The translations under genes and the position numbers were made by a program. A stretch of 64,000 bases of DNA from CAJQGY01 sp905478015 (GTDB lineage Bacteria > Pseudomonadota > Gammaproteobacteria > Magnimaribacterales > D2472). The stretch covers positions 1,199,460-1,263,459 of the forward strand of contig CALSPZ010000001.1 of NCBI GenBank assembly GCA_943788365.1. The letters run 5' to 3'. This document shows positions 27,199-36,466 of the stretch, piece after piece (the stretch's first letter is position 1; every line of letters begins with the position of its first letter). Below the pieces are notes generated by a model that worked only from the letters and a program-made list of their open reading frames with translations, did not search any database and was not told the origin of the DNA.

Positions 27199-27880
27199 GA
27201 ATTATATAATTTACACCCAGATCATTATTTAGAGATGCATTATGAGTTATTGGGTTATAAAAAATTCCCTTAGTATCTAGAAGCTCTGCATTAGCTGCTC
27301 TTATATACTCTGCTAATTTGGAAGGCTTAATAAATTTATCGTATTCATGCGTACCCTTGGGAAGTATTTTAAAAATATACTCAGCACCAACGATTGCCGT
27401 CACCCATGATCTTGGGTTTTTATTGATAGTAGATAAGAATAAATCTCCCCCAGGTTTTAGTAGTTTCGTACAAACATCTATTAATGACTTTGGATCCGGA
27501 ACGTGCTCCAAAACCTCTAGGCAGGATACAACATCAAATCTATCATCATTTTTTTCGTAAAATTCTTCAGCAGTGCCAACAATGTAGTTAATATTTTTAG
27601 AATTTTTTTTTGCATGAATTCTTGCAGTTTCTATGCCCGGCCCTGCAGCATCAATTCCTGTTACAAAAGCTCCTTTATCAAATATTGCCTCAGTAAGGAT
27701 TCCACCCCCACAACCAACATCTAAAAAATTTTTATTTTCTAAATTAACAATATCATTTATGTAGCTTGCTCTGAGTGGGTTAATTTTATGCAGAGGTTTA
27801 AAATCACCTTCTTTATCCCACCACTTATCAGCCTGCTCTGCAAACTTTGTAACCTCATTTTGATCAATATTCATTTGCAC
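27176..27880 (-). CDS. ubiG: Ubiquinone biosynthesis O-methyltransferase
   Basis: A 234-residue SAM-dependent methyltransferase. Motif I is FLDVGCGGGILTEA, with CLEVLEHVPDP as motif II and LKPGGDLFLSTINKNPRSW as the UbiG-specific segment. It performs both O-methylation steps of ubiquinone synthesis. It is the first gene of a minus-strand trio (ubiG-gph-SDR) and divergent from pntA. Confidence 0.93.
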   Translation of the reverse strand: MQMNIDQNEVTKFAEQADKWWDKEGDFKPLHKINPLRASYINDIVNLENKNFLDVGCGGGILTEAIFDKGAFVTGIDAAGPGIETARIHAKKNSKNINYIVGTAEEFYEKNDDRFDVVSCLEVLEHVPDPKSLIDVCTKLLKPGGDLFLSTINKNPRSWVTAIVGAEYIFKILPKGTHEYDKFIKPSKLAEYIRAANAELLDTKGIFYNPITHNASLNNDLGVNYIIHARKPSQ

Positions 27881-27932
27881 AGTTTAACAATTTTTTTTTC
27901 ATAATATTATCTATCTTCCCAATAAATTTTTA

Positions 27933-27947
27933 TGTAGTAAAACTACA
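27933..27947. promoter_or_regulatory. Inverted repeat in the ubiG/pntA divergent region
   Basis: TGTAGT-AAA-ACTACA is a perfect 6-base inverted repeat with a 3-base spacer, flanked further out by TTTAT and ATAAA. It lies in the 171-base region between ubiG and pntA, upstream of a candidate pntA promoter, and fits a dimeric repressor or activator site. The regulator is unknown. Confidence 0.4.
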
Positions 27948-27993
27948 AACATAAATTGTTTAAACCTTGTAAATAAAGCATATGCAATTTCAA

Positions 27994-28022
27994 TTGACTT
28001 TTAAATTTACTTATTATTTACT
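27994..28022 (+). promoter_or_regulatory. Candidate sigma-70 promoter of pntA
   Basis: TTGACT (27994-27999) is a near-consensus -35, followed after 17 bases by TTTACT, a weak -10 at 28017-28022. It lies about 30 bases before the GTG start of pntA. In AT-rich DNA such matches arise by chance, so this is only a candidate. Confidence 0.35.
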
Positions 28023-28051
28023 TCACTACAAGACATTTTATTTTATTTACA

Positions 28052-29170
28052 GTGATAATTTCAGCATTAAAATCCAAGGAAACAACAGATACTCGATCTC
28101 CAATACATTTGGAGACAATATCCTCCCTTCTATCTTTAGAAACTTCGGTGATGTTTGAGGAGGGGATTGGAGCAGGAATATATACTGATGATGAAGCATT
28201 TAAAGAATTAGGCCTTCTTGCTACAAGCAGAAGCGACTGCTTATCAAAGGCAAATTTGATTATTACGCTTCAGCCTCTTTCTAACGAAGAATTGGATCTA
28301 GTCACAAAGGGATCAACTATTCTTGGAACAGTTAACCCTTTTTATAATCAGAATCATATTAATGAGTGTAAAAAAAGAGGCATTAATTTGGTGAGCATGG
28401 AGTTTATTCCTAGAATTACTCGAGCTCAAAAAATGGATGTATTAAGTTCACAAGCAAATTTAGCTGGATATTCAGCTGTTATAGAGTCGGCAAAACATTT
28501 ATCTAAAGGCCTGCCTATGATGATGACTGCAGCAGGAACTTTAAAGCCTGCCAGGGTCTTTGTTATTGGTGTTGGAGTTGCAGGTCTTCAAGCCATTGCA
28601 ACAGCAAAGAGATTGGGAGCCAGGGTCGAGGCTTTTGATACAAGAGATGTGGTAGAAGAGCAGGTAAACTCACTGGGTGCTAAATTTGTTAAAATAGACC
28701 TAGGCGAAACCGGACAAAATGACCAAGGTTATGCTAATGAACTGACTCCTGAACAAATACAAAAACAAAAAGATCTTCAATCAAAGGTTTGTGCTCGTTC
28801 AGATATTGTAATAACAACTGCTCAGCTATTTGGTAGGCCTGCTCCGAGATTGATTGATGAAAAAACCATATCTCAAATGCAGCCTGGTAGCGTTATATTT
28901 GATATGGCCGTAGAGTCAGGTGGTAATGTTGAAGGCTCTGAAATTGATCAAGTGGTCATTAAAAATGGAGTTAAAATTATCGGAATTTCAAATTTAACTT
29001 CAACTGTTTCCTCTCATGCATCACTCGCTCTTTCAAATAACTTCAATCATTGGATTTGTGATTTCTACAAAAAAGAATTAAAGAAAATCGAATTTAATTT
29101 TGAAGATGAAATTATTAAAAGCAGTGTTCTTGTTCATGAGGGTGAAATACTTAACGAGAGGTTTAAATAA
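28052..29170 (+). CDS. pntA: NAD(P) transhydrogenase subunit alpha, soluble NAD(H)-binding part
   Basis: A 372-residue domain I protein of proton-translocating transhydrogenase. It has the dinucleotide fold VFVIGVGVAGLQAIATAKR and EAFDTRDVVEEQV. The family mobile-loop region around ITTAQLFGRPAPRLI is present. The start is GTG at 28052. Unlike the fused E. coli PntA, this protein stops before the membrane helices, which lie in the next gene. It is the three-gene form known from Rhodospirillum and many marine bacteria. Confidence 0.93.
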   Translation: MIISALKSKETTDTRSPIHLETISSLLSLETSVMFEEGIGAGIYTDDEAFKELGLLATSRSDCLSKANLIITLQPLSNEELDLVTKGSTILGTVNPFYNQNHINECKKRGINLVSMEFIPRITRAQKMDVLSSQANLAGYSAVIESAKHLSKGLPMMMTAAGTLKPARVFVIGVGVAGLQAIATAKRLGARVEAFDTRDVVEEQVNSLGAKFVKIDLGETGQNDQGYANELTPEQIQKQKDLQSKVCARSDIVITTAQLFGRPAPRLIDEKTISQMQPGSVIFDMAVESGGNVEGSEIDQVVIKNGVKIIGISNLTSTVSSHASLALSNNFNHWICDFYKKELKKIEFNFEDEIIKSSVLVHEGEILNERFK

Positions 29171-29443
29171 ATGGAAACATATATTCTTTTGGGTTTTGTT
29201 CTTATTCTATCGATCTATCTTGGCTTAGAGCTAATTTCTAAAGTTCCAAGCACACTTCATACTCCACTCATGTCAGGTGCTAATGCAATATCTGGAATCG
29301 CATTAGTAGGTGCTCTGCTTTTAACTGCTGATAGCCAATTGCAAACGGCTCTTGCATTTTTGGCTGTAACTTTTGCGTCAATAAATGTTTTTGGTGGCTA
29401 TCTTGTAACAAATAGAATGCTCAAAATGTTTAAGAAGAAATAA
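29171..29443 (+). CDS. pntAb: NAD(P) transhydrogenase subunit alpha, membrane part
   Basis: A 90-residue membrane protein with three hydrophobic helices. The segment STLHTPLMSGANAISGIALVG is the hallmark of the PntAB component (seen here as LHTPLMSGANAISG). It begins on the base after the pntA stop and is followed by pntB after 2 bases, so the three subunits are made together. Confidence 0.94.
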   Translation: METYILLGFVLILSIYLGLELISKVPSTLHTPLMSGANAISGIALVGALLLTADSQLQTALAFLAVTFASINVFGGYLVTNRMLKMFKKK

Positions 29444-29445
29444 TT

Positions 29446-30813
29446 ATGGAAATCTCATTAATACAAAACATTGTCTATATTTTTTCATCAATACTATTTA
29501 TTACTGGCATCAAAATGCTCGGGAAAGAAGATACAGCAGTAAAAGGCAATTTCCTCTCAGCTATTGCAATGCTTGTAGCTGTTTTAGTTACTTTTATTAA
29601 TATCTCTAACCCCTTAATACTCCTAGCAGGGATAGGCTTGGGAGCCTTTATAGGTTCTTTAATAGCTTTAAAAGTTAAGATGACATCAATACCAGAGATG
29701 GTTGCTTTATTTAATGGCTTCGGTGGTCTGGCTACTTTTTTAATAGCTTGGTCAGAGTTTAATTCAACTCCAGATAATCTATTTCAATACATATTAGTTA
29801 TGACAACTGTTTATGTCGGTGGGATTACATTTACAGGAAGTTTAGTAGCTTATGCCAAGTTGTCTGAAAAAATACAAATAGCAAAAACATCAATTATCAC
29901 AAAATTATTTACAACAATTTTTTATATCTCATTAGCATTTTTATTGTATTCAGCAATTGTGACGCCATTATTAGTAACTAACTTTGAGTTTTTTACAGTC
30001 TTATTAGTCTTAACTCTTTTAGGTGGAATTGGTTTTGTTCTTCCAATTGGCGGCGGTGATATGCCGGTGGTAATATCCCTTCTAAATTCACTATCAGGTA
30101 TAGCTGCAGCTTTTGCTGGTTTAATATTACTTAACAATGTCTTGATAGTAGCTGGATCTTTGGTTGGAGCTAGCGGATTAATACTCACAATAATTATGGC
30201 AAAGGCTATGAATAGGTCTATAGGCAATATACTTTTTGTGGGCTATGCAAGCGCGTCAACCACAAAAAGTTCTGAGGAGCAGGGAGAGGTAAATCCTATA
30301 AATATATCCGATGCATATTTAATATTGGAGAATGCTAGCTCTGTCCTTATTGTTCCTGGTTATGGGATGGCGGTAGCCCAAGCACAGCATGTTGTAAGAG
30401 AGCTTGGAGAGCTATTGGAAGAAAATGGTACTGAGGTAAAGTACGGCATACACCCTGTTGCAGGGAGGATGCCTGGGCATATGAATGTCTTATTAGCTGA
30501 AGCAAATGTTTCTTATGATGTTCTGGCCGAACCGGAGGATGTAAACCCATCTATGGATTCTGTAGATGTTGCTGTTGTTATCGGTGCTAATGATGTAGTT
30601 AATCCATCAGCAACTGAAGAACCAGGAAGTCCAATATATGGAATGCCTATAATTGAAGTCCATAATGCCAAAACTGTTTTTGTTCTAAAAAGATCAATGT
30701 CATCTGGCTTTGCAGGCGTACAAAACCCTTTATTTTTTAAACAAAATACCAGAATGTTATTTGGGGACGCAAAAGATTCTATTGGAGGAGTCGTTTCAGA
30801 ATTTAAAGATTAG
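29446..30813 (+). CDS. pntB: NAD(P) transhydrogenase subunit beta
   Basis: A 455-residue subunit with about nine membrane helices followed by a soluble NADP(H)-binding domain III (residues ~290-455). Family signatures are PIGGGDMPVVISLLNS, IVPGYGMAVAQAQH, HPVAGRMPGHMNVLLAEA and VIGANDVVNP. With PntA and PntAb it couples proton influx to NADPH formation, which fits an aerobic heterotroph that may also have other proton sources. Confidence 0.95.
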   Translation: MEISLIQNIVYIFSSILFITGIKMLGKEDTAVKGNFLSAIAMLVAVLVTFINISNPLILLAGIGLGAFIGSLIALKVKMTSIPEMVALFNGFGGLATFLIAWSEFNSTPDNLFQYILVMTTVYVGGITFTGSLVAYAKLSEKIQIAKTSIITKLFTTIFYISLAFLLYSAIVTPLLVTNFEFFTVLLVLTLLGGIGFVLPIGGGDMPVVISLLNSLSGIAAAFAGLILLNNVLIVAGSLVGASGLILTIIMAKAMNRSIGNILFVGYASASTTKSSEEQGEVNPINISDAYLILENASSVLIVPGYGMAVAQAQHVVRELGELLEENGTEVKYGIHPVAGRMPGHMNVLLAEANVSYDVLAEPEDVNPSMDSVDVAVVIGANDVVNPSATEEPGSPIYGMPIIEVHNAKTVFVLKRSMSSGFAGVQNPLFFKQNTRMLFGDAKDSIGGVVSEFKD

Positions 30814-30879
30814 GAAACTCTTTATGATTTGTTGCAGCAATTTATTTATAATAACTCTTGTTAATAAATAGAAGCAATA

Positions 30880-31653
30880 ATGAAAATAGTTTTGGTAACA
30901 GGTGGTTTTGATCCAATCCACTCTGGTCATATATCTTATCTAAAATCTGCCAAAGCTCTTGGAGACAAATTAGTTGTTGGTTTGAATAGTGATGCGTGGT
31001 TGGATAAGAAGAAAGAAAAGTTTTTCATGCCATTCACTGAGAGAAAAATAATAATAGAAAATCTATCCTGTGTTGATCAAGTAATTAGCTTTGAAGACGA
31101 TGAAAATGGTTCTGCAATAGGCGCGCTTGAACATGTTAAAAAAATCTATCCCGAAGATACAATTTTATTTGCTAATGGCGGTGATAGGAACATAGAAAAT
31201 ATTCCAGAAATGTCTGTTCAAGGAGTTAAGTTTTTATTTGGAGTTGGAGGCGATGATAAAAAGAATTCTTCATCATGGATATTAAAAAAATGGAAATACT
31301 TTCAAGAGGAAAGGGTTTGGGGCTCTTACTACAATTTATTCAAGGATAATGATGTAAAAGTTAAAGAATTAATTGTTAGTCCTGGACAGGGCATGAGCTT
31401 CCAAAGACATAAATTAAGAAGTGAGATATGGCTTGTAAGCAAAGGTTGTTGCGTTGTTAATTTCAGCAAAGACAACCCAGAAAATAGAGAAACAATCACG
31501 CTCAAAAAATTTGATAAATATTTAGCAAAAGTCGGTGATTGGCATCAAATCACAAATCCATTTGATCAGCCTTGTCATTTAATTGAGATTCAATATGGTG
31601 AAGAGGTTAGCGAAGAAGATATTGAAAGATTAGACTTCTATACTCCTCAATAA
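30880..31653 (+). CDS. Cytidylyltransferase-like nucleotidyltransferase fused to a mannose-6-phosphate isomerase-type cupin
   Basis: A 257-residue two-domain protein. Residues 1-~135 form a HxGH nucleotidyltransferase with GGFDPIHSGH (His14, His17) and a GLNSDAWL segment, as in glycerol-3-phosphate cytidylyltransferase or HldE. Residues ~150-250 resemble the C-terminal cupin of type II phosphomannose isomerase/GDP-mannose pyrophosphorylase: VWGSYYNLF, VSPGQGMSFQRHKLRSEIW, VGDWHQITNP, LIEIQYGE. The expected product is a nucleotide-activated sugar or alcohol, but the substrate is unknown. It stands alone between pntB and gyrA, with no sugar genes nearby. Confidence 0.8.
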   Translation: MKIVLVTGGFDPIHSGHISYLKSAKALGDKLVVGLNSDAWLDKKKEKFFMPFTERKIIIENLSCVDQVISFEDDENGSAIGALEHVKKIYPEDTILFANGGDRNIENIPEMSVQGVKFLFGVGGDDKKNSSSWILKKWKYFQEERVWGSYYNLFKDNDVKVKELIVSPGQGMSFQRHKLRSEIWLVSKGCCVVNFSKDNPENRETITLKKFDKYLAKVGDWHQITNPFDQPCHLIEIQYGEEVSEEDIERLDFYTPQ

Positions 31654-31684
31654 ATTAGTTTTTATACCCTATAAACGTGATAAA

Positions 31685-31710
31685 ATATTAAGCTAATTTA
31701 CGCTTAATAT
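31685..31710 (+). terminator. Possible hairpin terminator between the cupin fusion gene and gyrA
   Basis: A 9-base inverted repeat, ATATTAAGC (31685-31693) and GCTTAATAT (31702-31710), with an 8-base loop. It is AU-rich, and a T-run (TTTTTT) follows about 10 bases later. It could be a weak terminator or a leader hairpin for gyrA. Confidence 0.4.
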
Positions 31711-31745
31711 ATTTAAGTTTTTTATACGATTATTGGACACTAAGA

Positions 31746-34301
31746 ATGACAGATTTTGCTAAAGAAATTATCCCTGTAAATATTGAAGATGAGCTTAAAC
31801 AATCGTATTTGAGTTATGCGCTTAGTGTTATCCATGGAAGAGCTCTTCCCGATATTAGAGATGGATTAAAACCCGTACATAGAAGAATTTTATTTGCTAT
31901 GTATGATTTAAAAAATTCATATAATAAACCTTACAAGAAATCCGCCAGGGTTGTTGGTGATGTAATAGGTAAGTACCACCCGCATGGGGACTCTGCAGTT
32001 TATGATGCTATGGTAAGAATGGCTCAAGACTTTTCTTTGCGTTATACATTAGTGGAAGGCCAAGGTAACTTTGGCTCTATTGATGGCGATCCTCCTGCTG
32101 CTATGAGATATACAGAAGTTAGGATGGCAAAAATCACTGACATGATGCTCGGTGATCTAGAAAAAGAAACAGTTTCATTTTCACCAAACTATGACGGTAG
32201 TGAGTTCATACCTGATGTTCTACCTACTAAAATTCCAAACTTGCTAATAAATGGTTCTTCAGGAATAGCTGTGGGTATGGCAACAAATATTCCGCCTCAT
32301 AACCTAAATGAAGTGATTACTGGCTGCATTAATCTTATCGAGGATCCGAATTTGTCTATTGATGATCTTATTAAGGATATCCCAGGCCCTGACTTTCCTA
32401 CTGGAGGAACTATAGATGGTAGAGCTGGTATATACGAAGCATACAAGACAGGTCGAGGAATTATTCATATTAGATCCAATACATCTATCGAAGAAGACAA
32501 ATCAGGCAAGCAATCTCTGATAATTGATGAAATTCCGTTCATGGTGAATAAAGCTCGCATGCTAGAGAAAATAGCAGAGCTTGTTAAAGAGAAAAAAATT
32601 GAAGGAATAACAGAGATAAGAGATGAGTCAGACAAAGACGGCTTAAGAGTTGTTATTGAGGTTAGGAAAGGTGACTCAGTTGAGGTTTTAGAAAATAACT
32701 TATTTGCACAGACTCAATTGGAACAATCCTTTGGTATTAATTTAACCGTCCTTTCAAAAGGGCAACCAAAAGAAGTCAATCTTAAAGAAATCCTTGAAGC
32801 TTTTATTGATCATAGAAAAGATGTAATTATTAAAAGAACAAAATATGACCTTAGAAAAGCAAAAGATAGAGGTCATATTGTTGAAGGCTTGATGGTATCA
32901 ATTGCTAATATTGATGAAGTTATTTCTATTATTAAAAAATCGAAAGATCCTAAAGTTGCTGCTGAGGAGTTATGTAAAAAACAATGGGATGCAGGACCAC
33001 TATCAGCGATCCTAAAGAAAGTTGGTGAGGATGCCTGTAAGCCTGAAGATCTTCCAAAAGATGTAGGCATTAATGGTAAGAAGTACAAACTGTCAGCATT
33101 GCAAGCAAAGGCAATATTAGAGTTACGACTTGGTAGATTAACAGGCTTAGAGCAAGACAATCTTAATAACGAATTCAATGACATTATTGCAAAGATTTTA
33201 GAGCTTCAAAATATCTTAGATGACAAGGCTACACTTAAAGCTCTAATTATTGATGAGTTAAATGATATAAAAAATAATTTTGGTGATGAAAGAAAGACTC
33301 TCATTAATGATACTAGAAGAGGGATCACTAATGAGGACTTAATTCCAGAAGAAACAAGAGTATTAACTGTTTCAAGGAGCGGTTATGCAAAAACTCAACC
33401 ACTTGATGAGTATCGTGAACAACGAAGAGGTGGTCAGGGCAAGGCAGCAGCTAGCGTTAAAGAAGAGGATCTTATTCAAAATCTTTATGTATTAAGTAGC
33501 CATGTTCAAATTCTTTGTTTTACTACAAAAGGAAAAGTTTTTTGGCTAAAGGTATACGAAATTCCAGTTGCATCAAGAATTTCTAAAGGAAGGCCTTTAG
33601 TTAATATGCTTAACCTTGATGATGATGAATCAGTCAGTGAAATTCTCCCTGTAGAAGAGTTCTCTGAAGATAAGTTTATCTTCATGGCAACAAAAAAAGG
33701 AACAACTAAAAAAACTAACCTAAGCTTATTCGCAAAAAAATATAAGTCTGGTATTAAGGCAATTAATCTTGATGATGATGATGTTTTAATAGGAACTGCA
33801 ATAACATCTGGAGATAATGAAATTCTTCTTGCTTCGTCCTCGGGAAAATTAATAAGATTTTCTGAATCACATGTAAGACCAATGGGGAGAACTGCTAGGG
33901 GAGTCAGAGGCATTACATTAAAGAAAGGTGAGAAATTAATATCTTTAATGGTAGGTGACGAGACTAAAACTATTTTATGCGTATCTGAAAATGGTTACGG
34001 TAAAAAAACAAACCTAGATGACTTTCCTTCCCATAACAGAGGCGGTCAAGGTGTAATTTCTATGAAAACAAGTGATAGAAATGGATCAATGGTATCTTCA
34101 ACACTGGTTGAAGACAATGATGGCATTATGTTGATCAGCGACAAAGGAACTATGATAAGAACATCGGTAGAGCAAGTTCCAACTTTAAGCAGAAATACTC
34201 AAGGGGTTAAAATTATTACTCCAAAAGAAGGTGAAAAACTAATTGAGTGTGTAACTATTCCTCAAGAGGAAGAAGATGTTGTTGAGGAACTAGAAAAATG
34301 A
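31746..34301 (+). CDS. gyrA: DNA gyrase subunit A
   Basis: An 851-residue type II topoisomerase subunit. The N-terminal breakage-reunion domain has active-site Tyr122 in AAMRYTEVRM. The quinolone-pocket positions are Ser83 and Asp87 (HPHGDSAVYDAM), the susceptible-type residues. The GyrA-box EQRRGGQGKAA opens the C-terminal beta-pinwheel domain, identifying gyrase rather than ParC. The acidic tail QEEEDVVEELEK is typical. It overlaps serC by 4 bases and leads a conserved supraoperon down to ihfB. Confidence 0.97.
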   Translation: MTDFAKEIIPVNIEDELKQSYLSYALSVIHGRALPDIRDGLKPVHRRILFAMYDLKNSYNKPYKKSARVVGDVIGKYHPHGDSAVYDAMVRMAQDFSLRYTLVEGQGNFGSIDGDPPAAMRYTEVRMAKITDMMLGDLEKETVSFSPNYDGSEFIPDVLPTKIPNLLINGSSGIAVGMATNIPPHNLNEVITGCINLIEDPNLSIDDLIKDIPGPDFPTGGTIDGRAGIYEAYKTGRGIIHIRSNTSIEEDKSGKQSLIIDEIPFMVNKARMLEKIAELVKEKKIEGITEIRDESDKDGLRVVIEVRKGDSVEVLENNLFAQTQLEQSFGINLTVLSKGQPKEVNLKEILEAFIDHRKDVIIKRTKYDLRKAKDRGHIVEGLMVSIANIDEVISIIKKSKDPKVAAEELCKKQWDAGPLSAILKKVGEDACKPEDLPKDVGINGKKYKLSALQAKAILELRLGRLTGLEQDNLNNEFNDIIAKILELQNILDDKATLKALIIDELNDIKNNFGDERKTLINDTRRGITNEDLIPEETRVLTVSRSGYAKTQPLDEYREQRRGGQGKAAASVKEEDLIQNLYVLSSHVQILCFTTKGKVFWLKVYEIPVASRISKGRPLVNMLNLDDDESVSEILPVEEFSEDKFIFMATKKGTTKKTNLSLFAKKYKSGIKAINLDDDDVLIGTAITSGDNEILLASSSGKLIRFSESHVRPMGRTARGVRGITLKKGEKLISLMVGDETKTILCVSENGYGKKTNLDDFPSHNRGGQGVISMKTSDRNGSMVSSTLVEDNDGIMLISDKGTMIRTSVEQVPTLSRNTQGVKIITPKEGEKLIECVTIPQEEEDVVEELEK

Positions 34302-35377
34302 GGAAATGGAATTTCTGTGCAGGCCCCGCAGTAATATCTGAAGAAGTTTTAAAAGAAGTGCAAAATGAACTTGTAGAGTGGGGAGACTCTGGCATGTCTA
34401 TAATGGAGATGAGCCATAGATCATCAATATACGATCAGGTTGCTATTGAAGCAAAAAGTGATCTTGTTGATATTCTTTCAATCCCAGATACACATGATGT
34501 CTTGTTTTTACAAGGCGGAGCAACACAACAGTTTGCAACTATTCCAATGAATTTTGCGAGCGATTCAAAAAAAGCTGATTATGTCCTTTCAGGAACTTGG
34601 TCTAAAAAATCAATAGCAGAGGCTTCTAAGTTAATAAACGTCAAAACTATTGCGTCATCAGAAAATAATGGGAGCTATACTAAAGCCCCTCATCCAGATT
34701 CTTGGAATATCTCCCCAGATTCCTCTTATGTTCATTATTGCCCTAATGAGACAATTCAAGGAGTCTCAATTCATAAAGCTCCAATAATTGATAAGCCTTT
34801 AATTGCAGATATGTCATCAGTAATTCTCAGCGAACCTCTTGATGTATCAGACTTCTCTATGATTTATGCAGGAGCTCAGAAGAATATAGGCCCTGCTGGA
34901 CTAACACTAGCAATCATAGAAAAGAGCTTTATGGAGCAAGATAATAATAGCCTACCTAACATATTGAGGTATTCTCAGCATGCAGCTTCAGGCTCTATGT
35001 TGAATACACCGCCAACTTTTGCATGGTATATGGCTGGCAAAGTTTTTAAGTGGATAAAAAAATCTGGTGGATTAAATCACTTTAGAGAACAAAATCATCT
35101 AAAAGCAAAAACTTTGTATAACTATATTGATAGCTCGGATTTTTACTCTAACCCAGTAAGCGAAGAAAATAGATCTATTATGAACATACCATTCATACTT
35201 TCAGATTCAGAACTAGATAAGCTTTTTTTAGAGGAGTCAGAGGCTTGTGGCTTGTTAAATCTTAAAGGCCATAGATCGGTTGGAGGAATGAGAGCAAGTA
35301 TATATAACGCTATGCCTATTGAAGGCATTCATGCGCTAATTGATTTCATGAAAGATTTTGAACAAAGAAACGGCTAA
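34298..35377 (+). CDS. serC: Phosphoserine aminotransferase
   Basis: A 359-residue PLP aminotransferase of serine (and PLP) synthesis. It starts NFCAGPAVISEEVL, with FLQGGATQQFA as the phosphate-binding region and the PLP lysine in YAGAQKNIGPAGL. The C-terminal GHRSVGGMRASIYNAMP is diagnostic. Overlaps gyrA by 4 bases; pheA follows after 3. Confidence 0.96.
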   Translation: MRKWNFCAGPAVISEEVLKEVQNELVEWGDSGMSIMEMSHRSSIYDQVAIEAKSDLVDILSIPDTHDVLFLQGGATQQFATIPMNFASDSKKADYVLSGTWSKKSIAEASKLINVKTIASSENNGSYTKAPHPDSWNISPDSSYVHYCPNETIQGVSIHKAPIIDKPLIADMSSVILSEPLDVSDFSMIYAGAQKNIGPAGLTLAIIEKSFMEQDNNSLPNILRYSQHAASGSMLNTPPTFAWYMAGKVFKWIKKSGGLNHFREQNHLKAKTLYNYIDSSDFYSNPVSEENRSIMNIPFILSDSELDKLFLEESEACGLLNLKGHRSVGGMRASIYNAMPIEGIHALIDFMKDFEQRNG

Positions 35378-35380
35378 TTT

Positions 35381-36466
35381 ATGAAAAAAAATAATCTAGA
35401 TACTTTAAGAGAAAAAATTGACAAGATTGATAAAGACATTCTTAAGCTAATTCAAAAAAGAGGCAATCTAGCTATTAATGTTGGGGATATAAAATCTAAT
35501 GACGAACCAGGAAAAACTTTATATAAGCCTGAAAGAGAGTCTAAAATCTTAAGAAGTGTTATTGAGGGTAATAGCGGACCTATTTCAAATGAAAGAATCC
35601 GAGTTATTTACAAAGAGCTAATATCAGCATGTCTTTCTTTAGAAGAGGGCCTCAAAGTAGGATATCTTGGGCCAGAGGGCACTCATTCTGAGGCTGCTGT
35701 TCTTAATCATTTTGGTTCTAAAATAAACAGACTCCCAAATTCAACGATTGATGACGTTTTTTACCAAGTATTAAATAAAGAAATAAACCTTGGTGTCGTT
35801 CCTGTAGAGAACTCGTCAGAGGGCGTTATCAATACAACTCTAAATTGTCTTGCAGATAACAAAGATATTTATATTACAGGTGAAATTTATTTAAATATAA
35901 ACCATCAACTTGCTGGATCTAAAAAATTTAATGTTAAAGATGCTATCGCTATAGCATCTCACCCTCAGGCACTAGGACAATGCAATAAATGGATAGAAAG
36001 AAATATTGGGTCTATAAAAAGATTAGAAATGTCGAGTTCAGCAGAGGCAGCAAAGTATGCAAAAGAAAACTCTAATATTTTATGCATAGTTAATCACCTT
36101 GCTGTTTCTAAATATAAGTTAAAAGTTATTAACGAAAATATACAAGACTACTCAGAAAACAAAACTAGATTTCTGGTTGTGGGAAGGGAAAAAGTTGGCA
36201 AAACAGGAAATGATAAAACTTCAATGTTAATCCAGACTGAAAATAACCCAGGAGCATTGCTTGGCGTTCTAAGCCCATTTGAAGAAAAAAATATTAACTT
36301 GAGTAAAATTGAAACAAGACCATCTAGAGATATAGCTAATTCTCATGATTTCTTTATTGACTGTGAAGGTCACCAATTAGACAGTAAATTAAAAACTGTA
36401 ATTAAAAAAATTAAAGATTCAGGAGCATCAGTCCGCTTGCTTGGATCATACCCTGATTTTATATGA
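35381..36466 (+). CDS. pheA: Bifunctional chorismate mutase / prephenate dehydratase
   Basis: A 361-residue P-protein that takes chorismate to phenylpyruvate for phenylalanine. An AroQ chorismate mutase domain lies at residues ~5-90 (LREKIDKIDKDILKLIQKR). Prephenate dehydratase lies at ~93-270, with GYLGPEGTHSEAA and VPVENSSEGVI. A C-terminal ACT regulatory domain at ~280-355 has TSMLIQTENNPGALLGVL and ETRPS, implying phenylalanine feedback. Overlaps hisC by 4 bases. Confidence 0.95.
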   Translation: MKKNNLDTLREKIDKIDKDILKLIQKRGNLAINVGDIKSNDEPGKTLYKPERESKILRSVIEGNSGPISNERIRVIYKELISACLSLEEGLKVGYLGPEGTHSEAAVLNHFGSKINRLPNSTIDDVFYQVLNKEINLGVVPVENSSEGVINTTLNCLADNKDIYITGEIYLNINHQLAGSKKFNVKDAIAIASHPQALGQCNKWIERNIGSIKRLEMSSSAEAAKYAKENSNILCIVNHLAVSKYKLKVINENIQDYSENKTRFLVVGREKVGKTGNDKTSMLIQTENNPGALLGVLSPFEEKNINLSKIETRPSRDIANSHDFFIDCEGHQLDSKLKTVIKKIKDSGASVRLLGSYPDFI

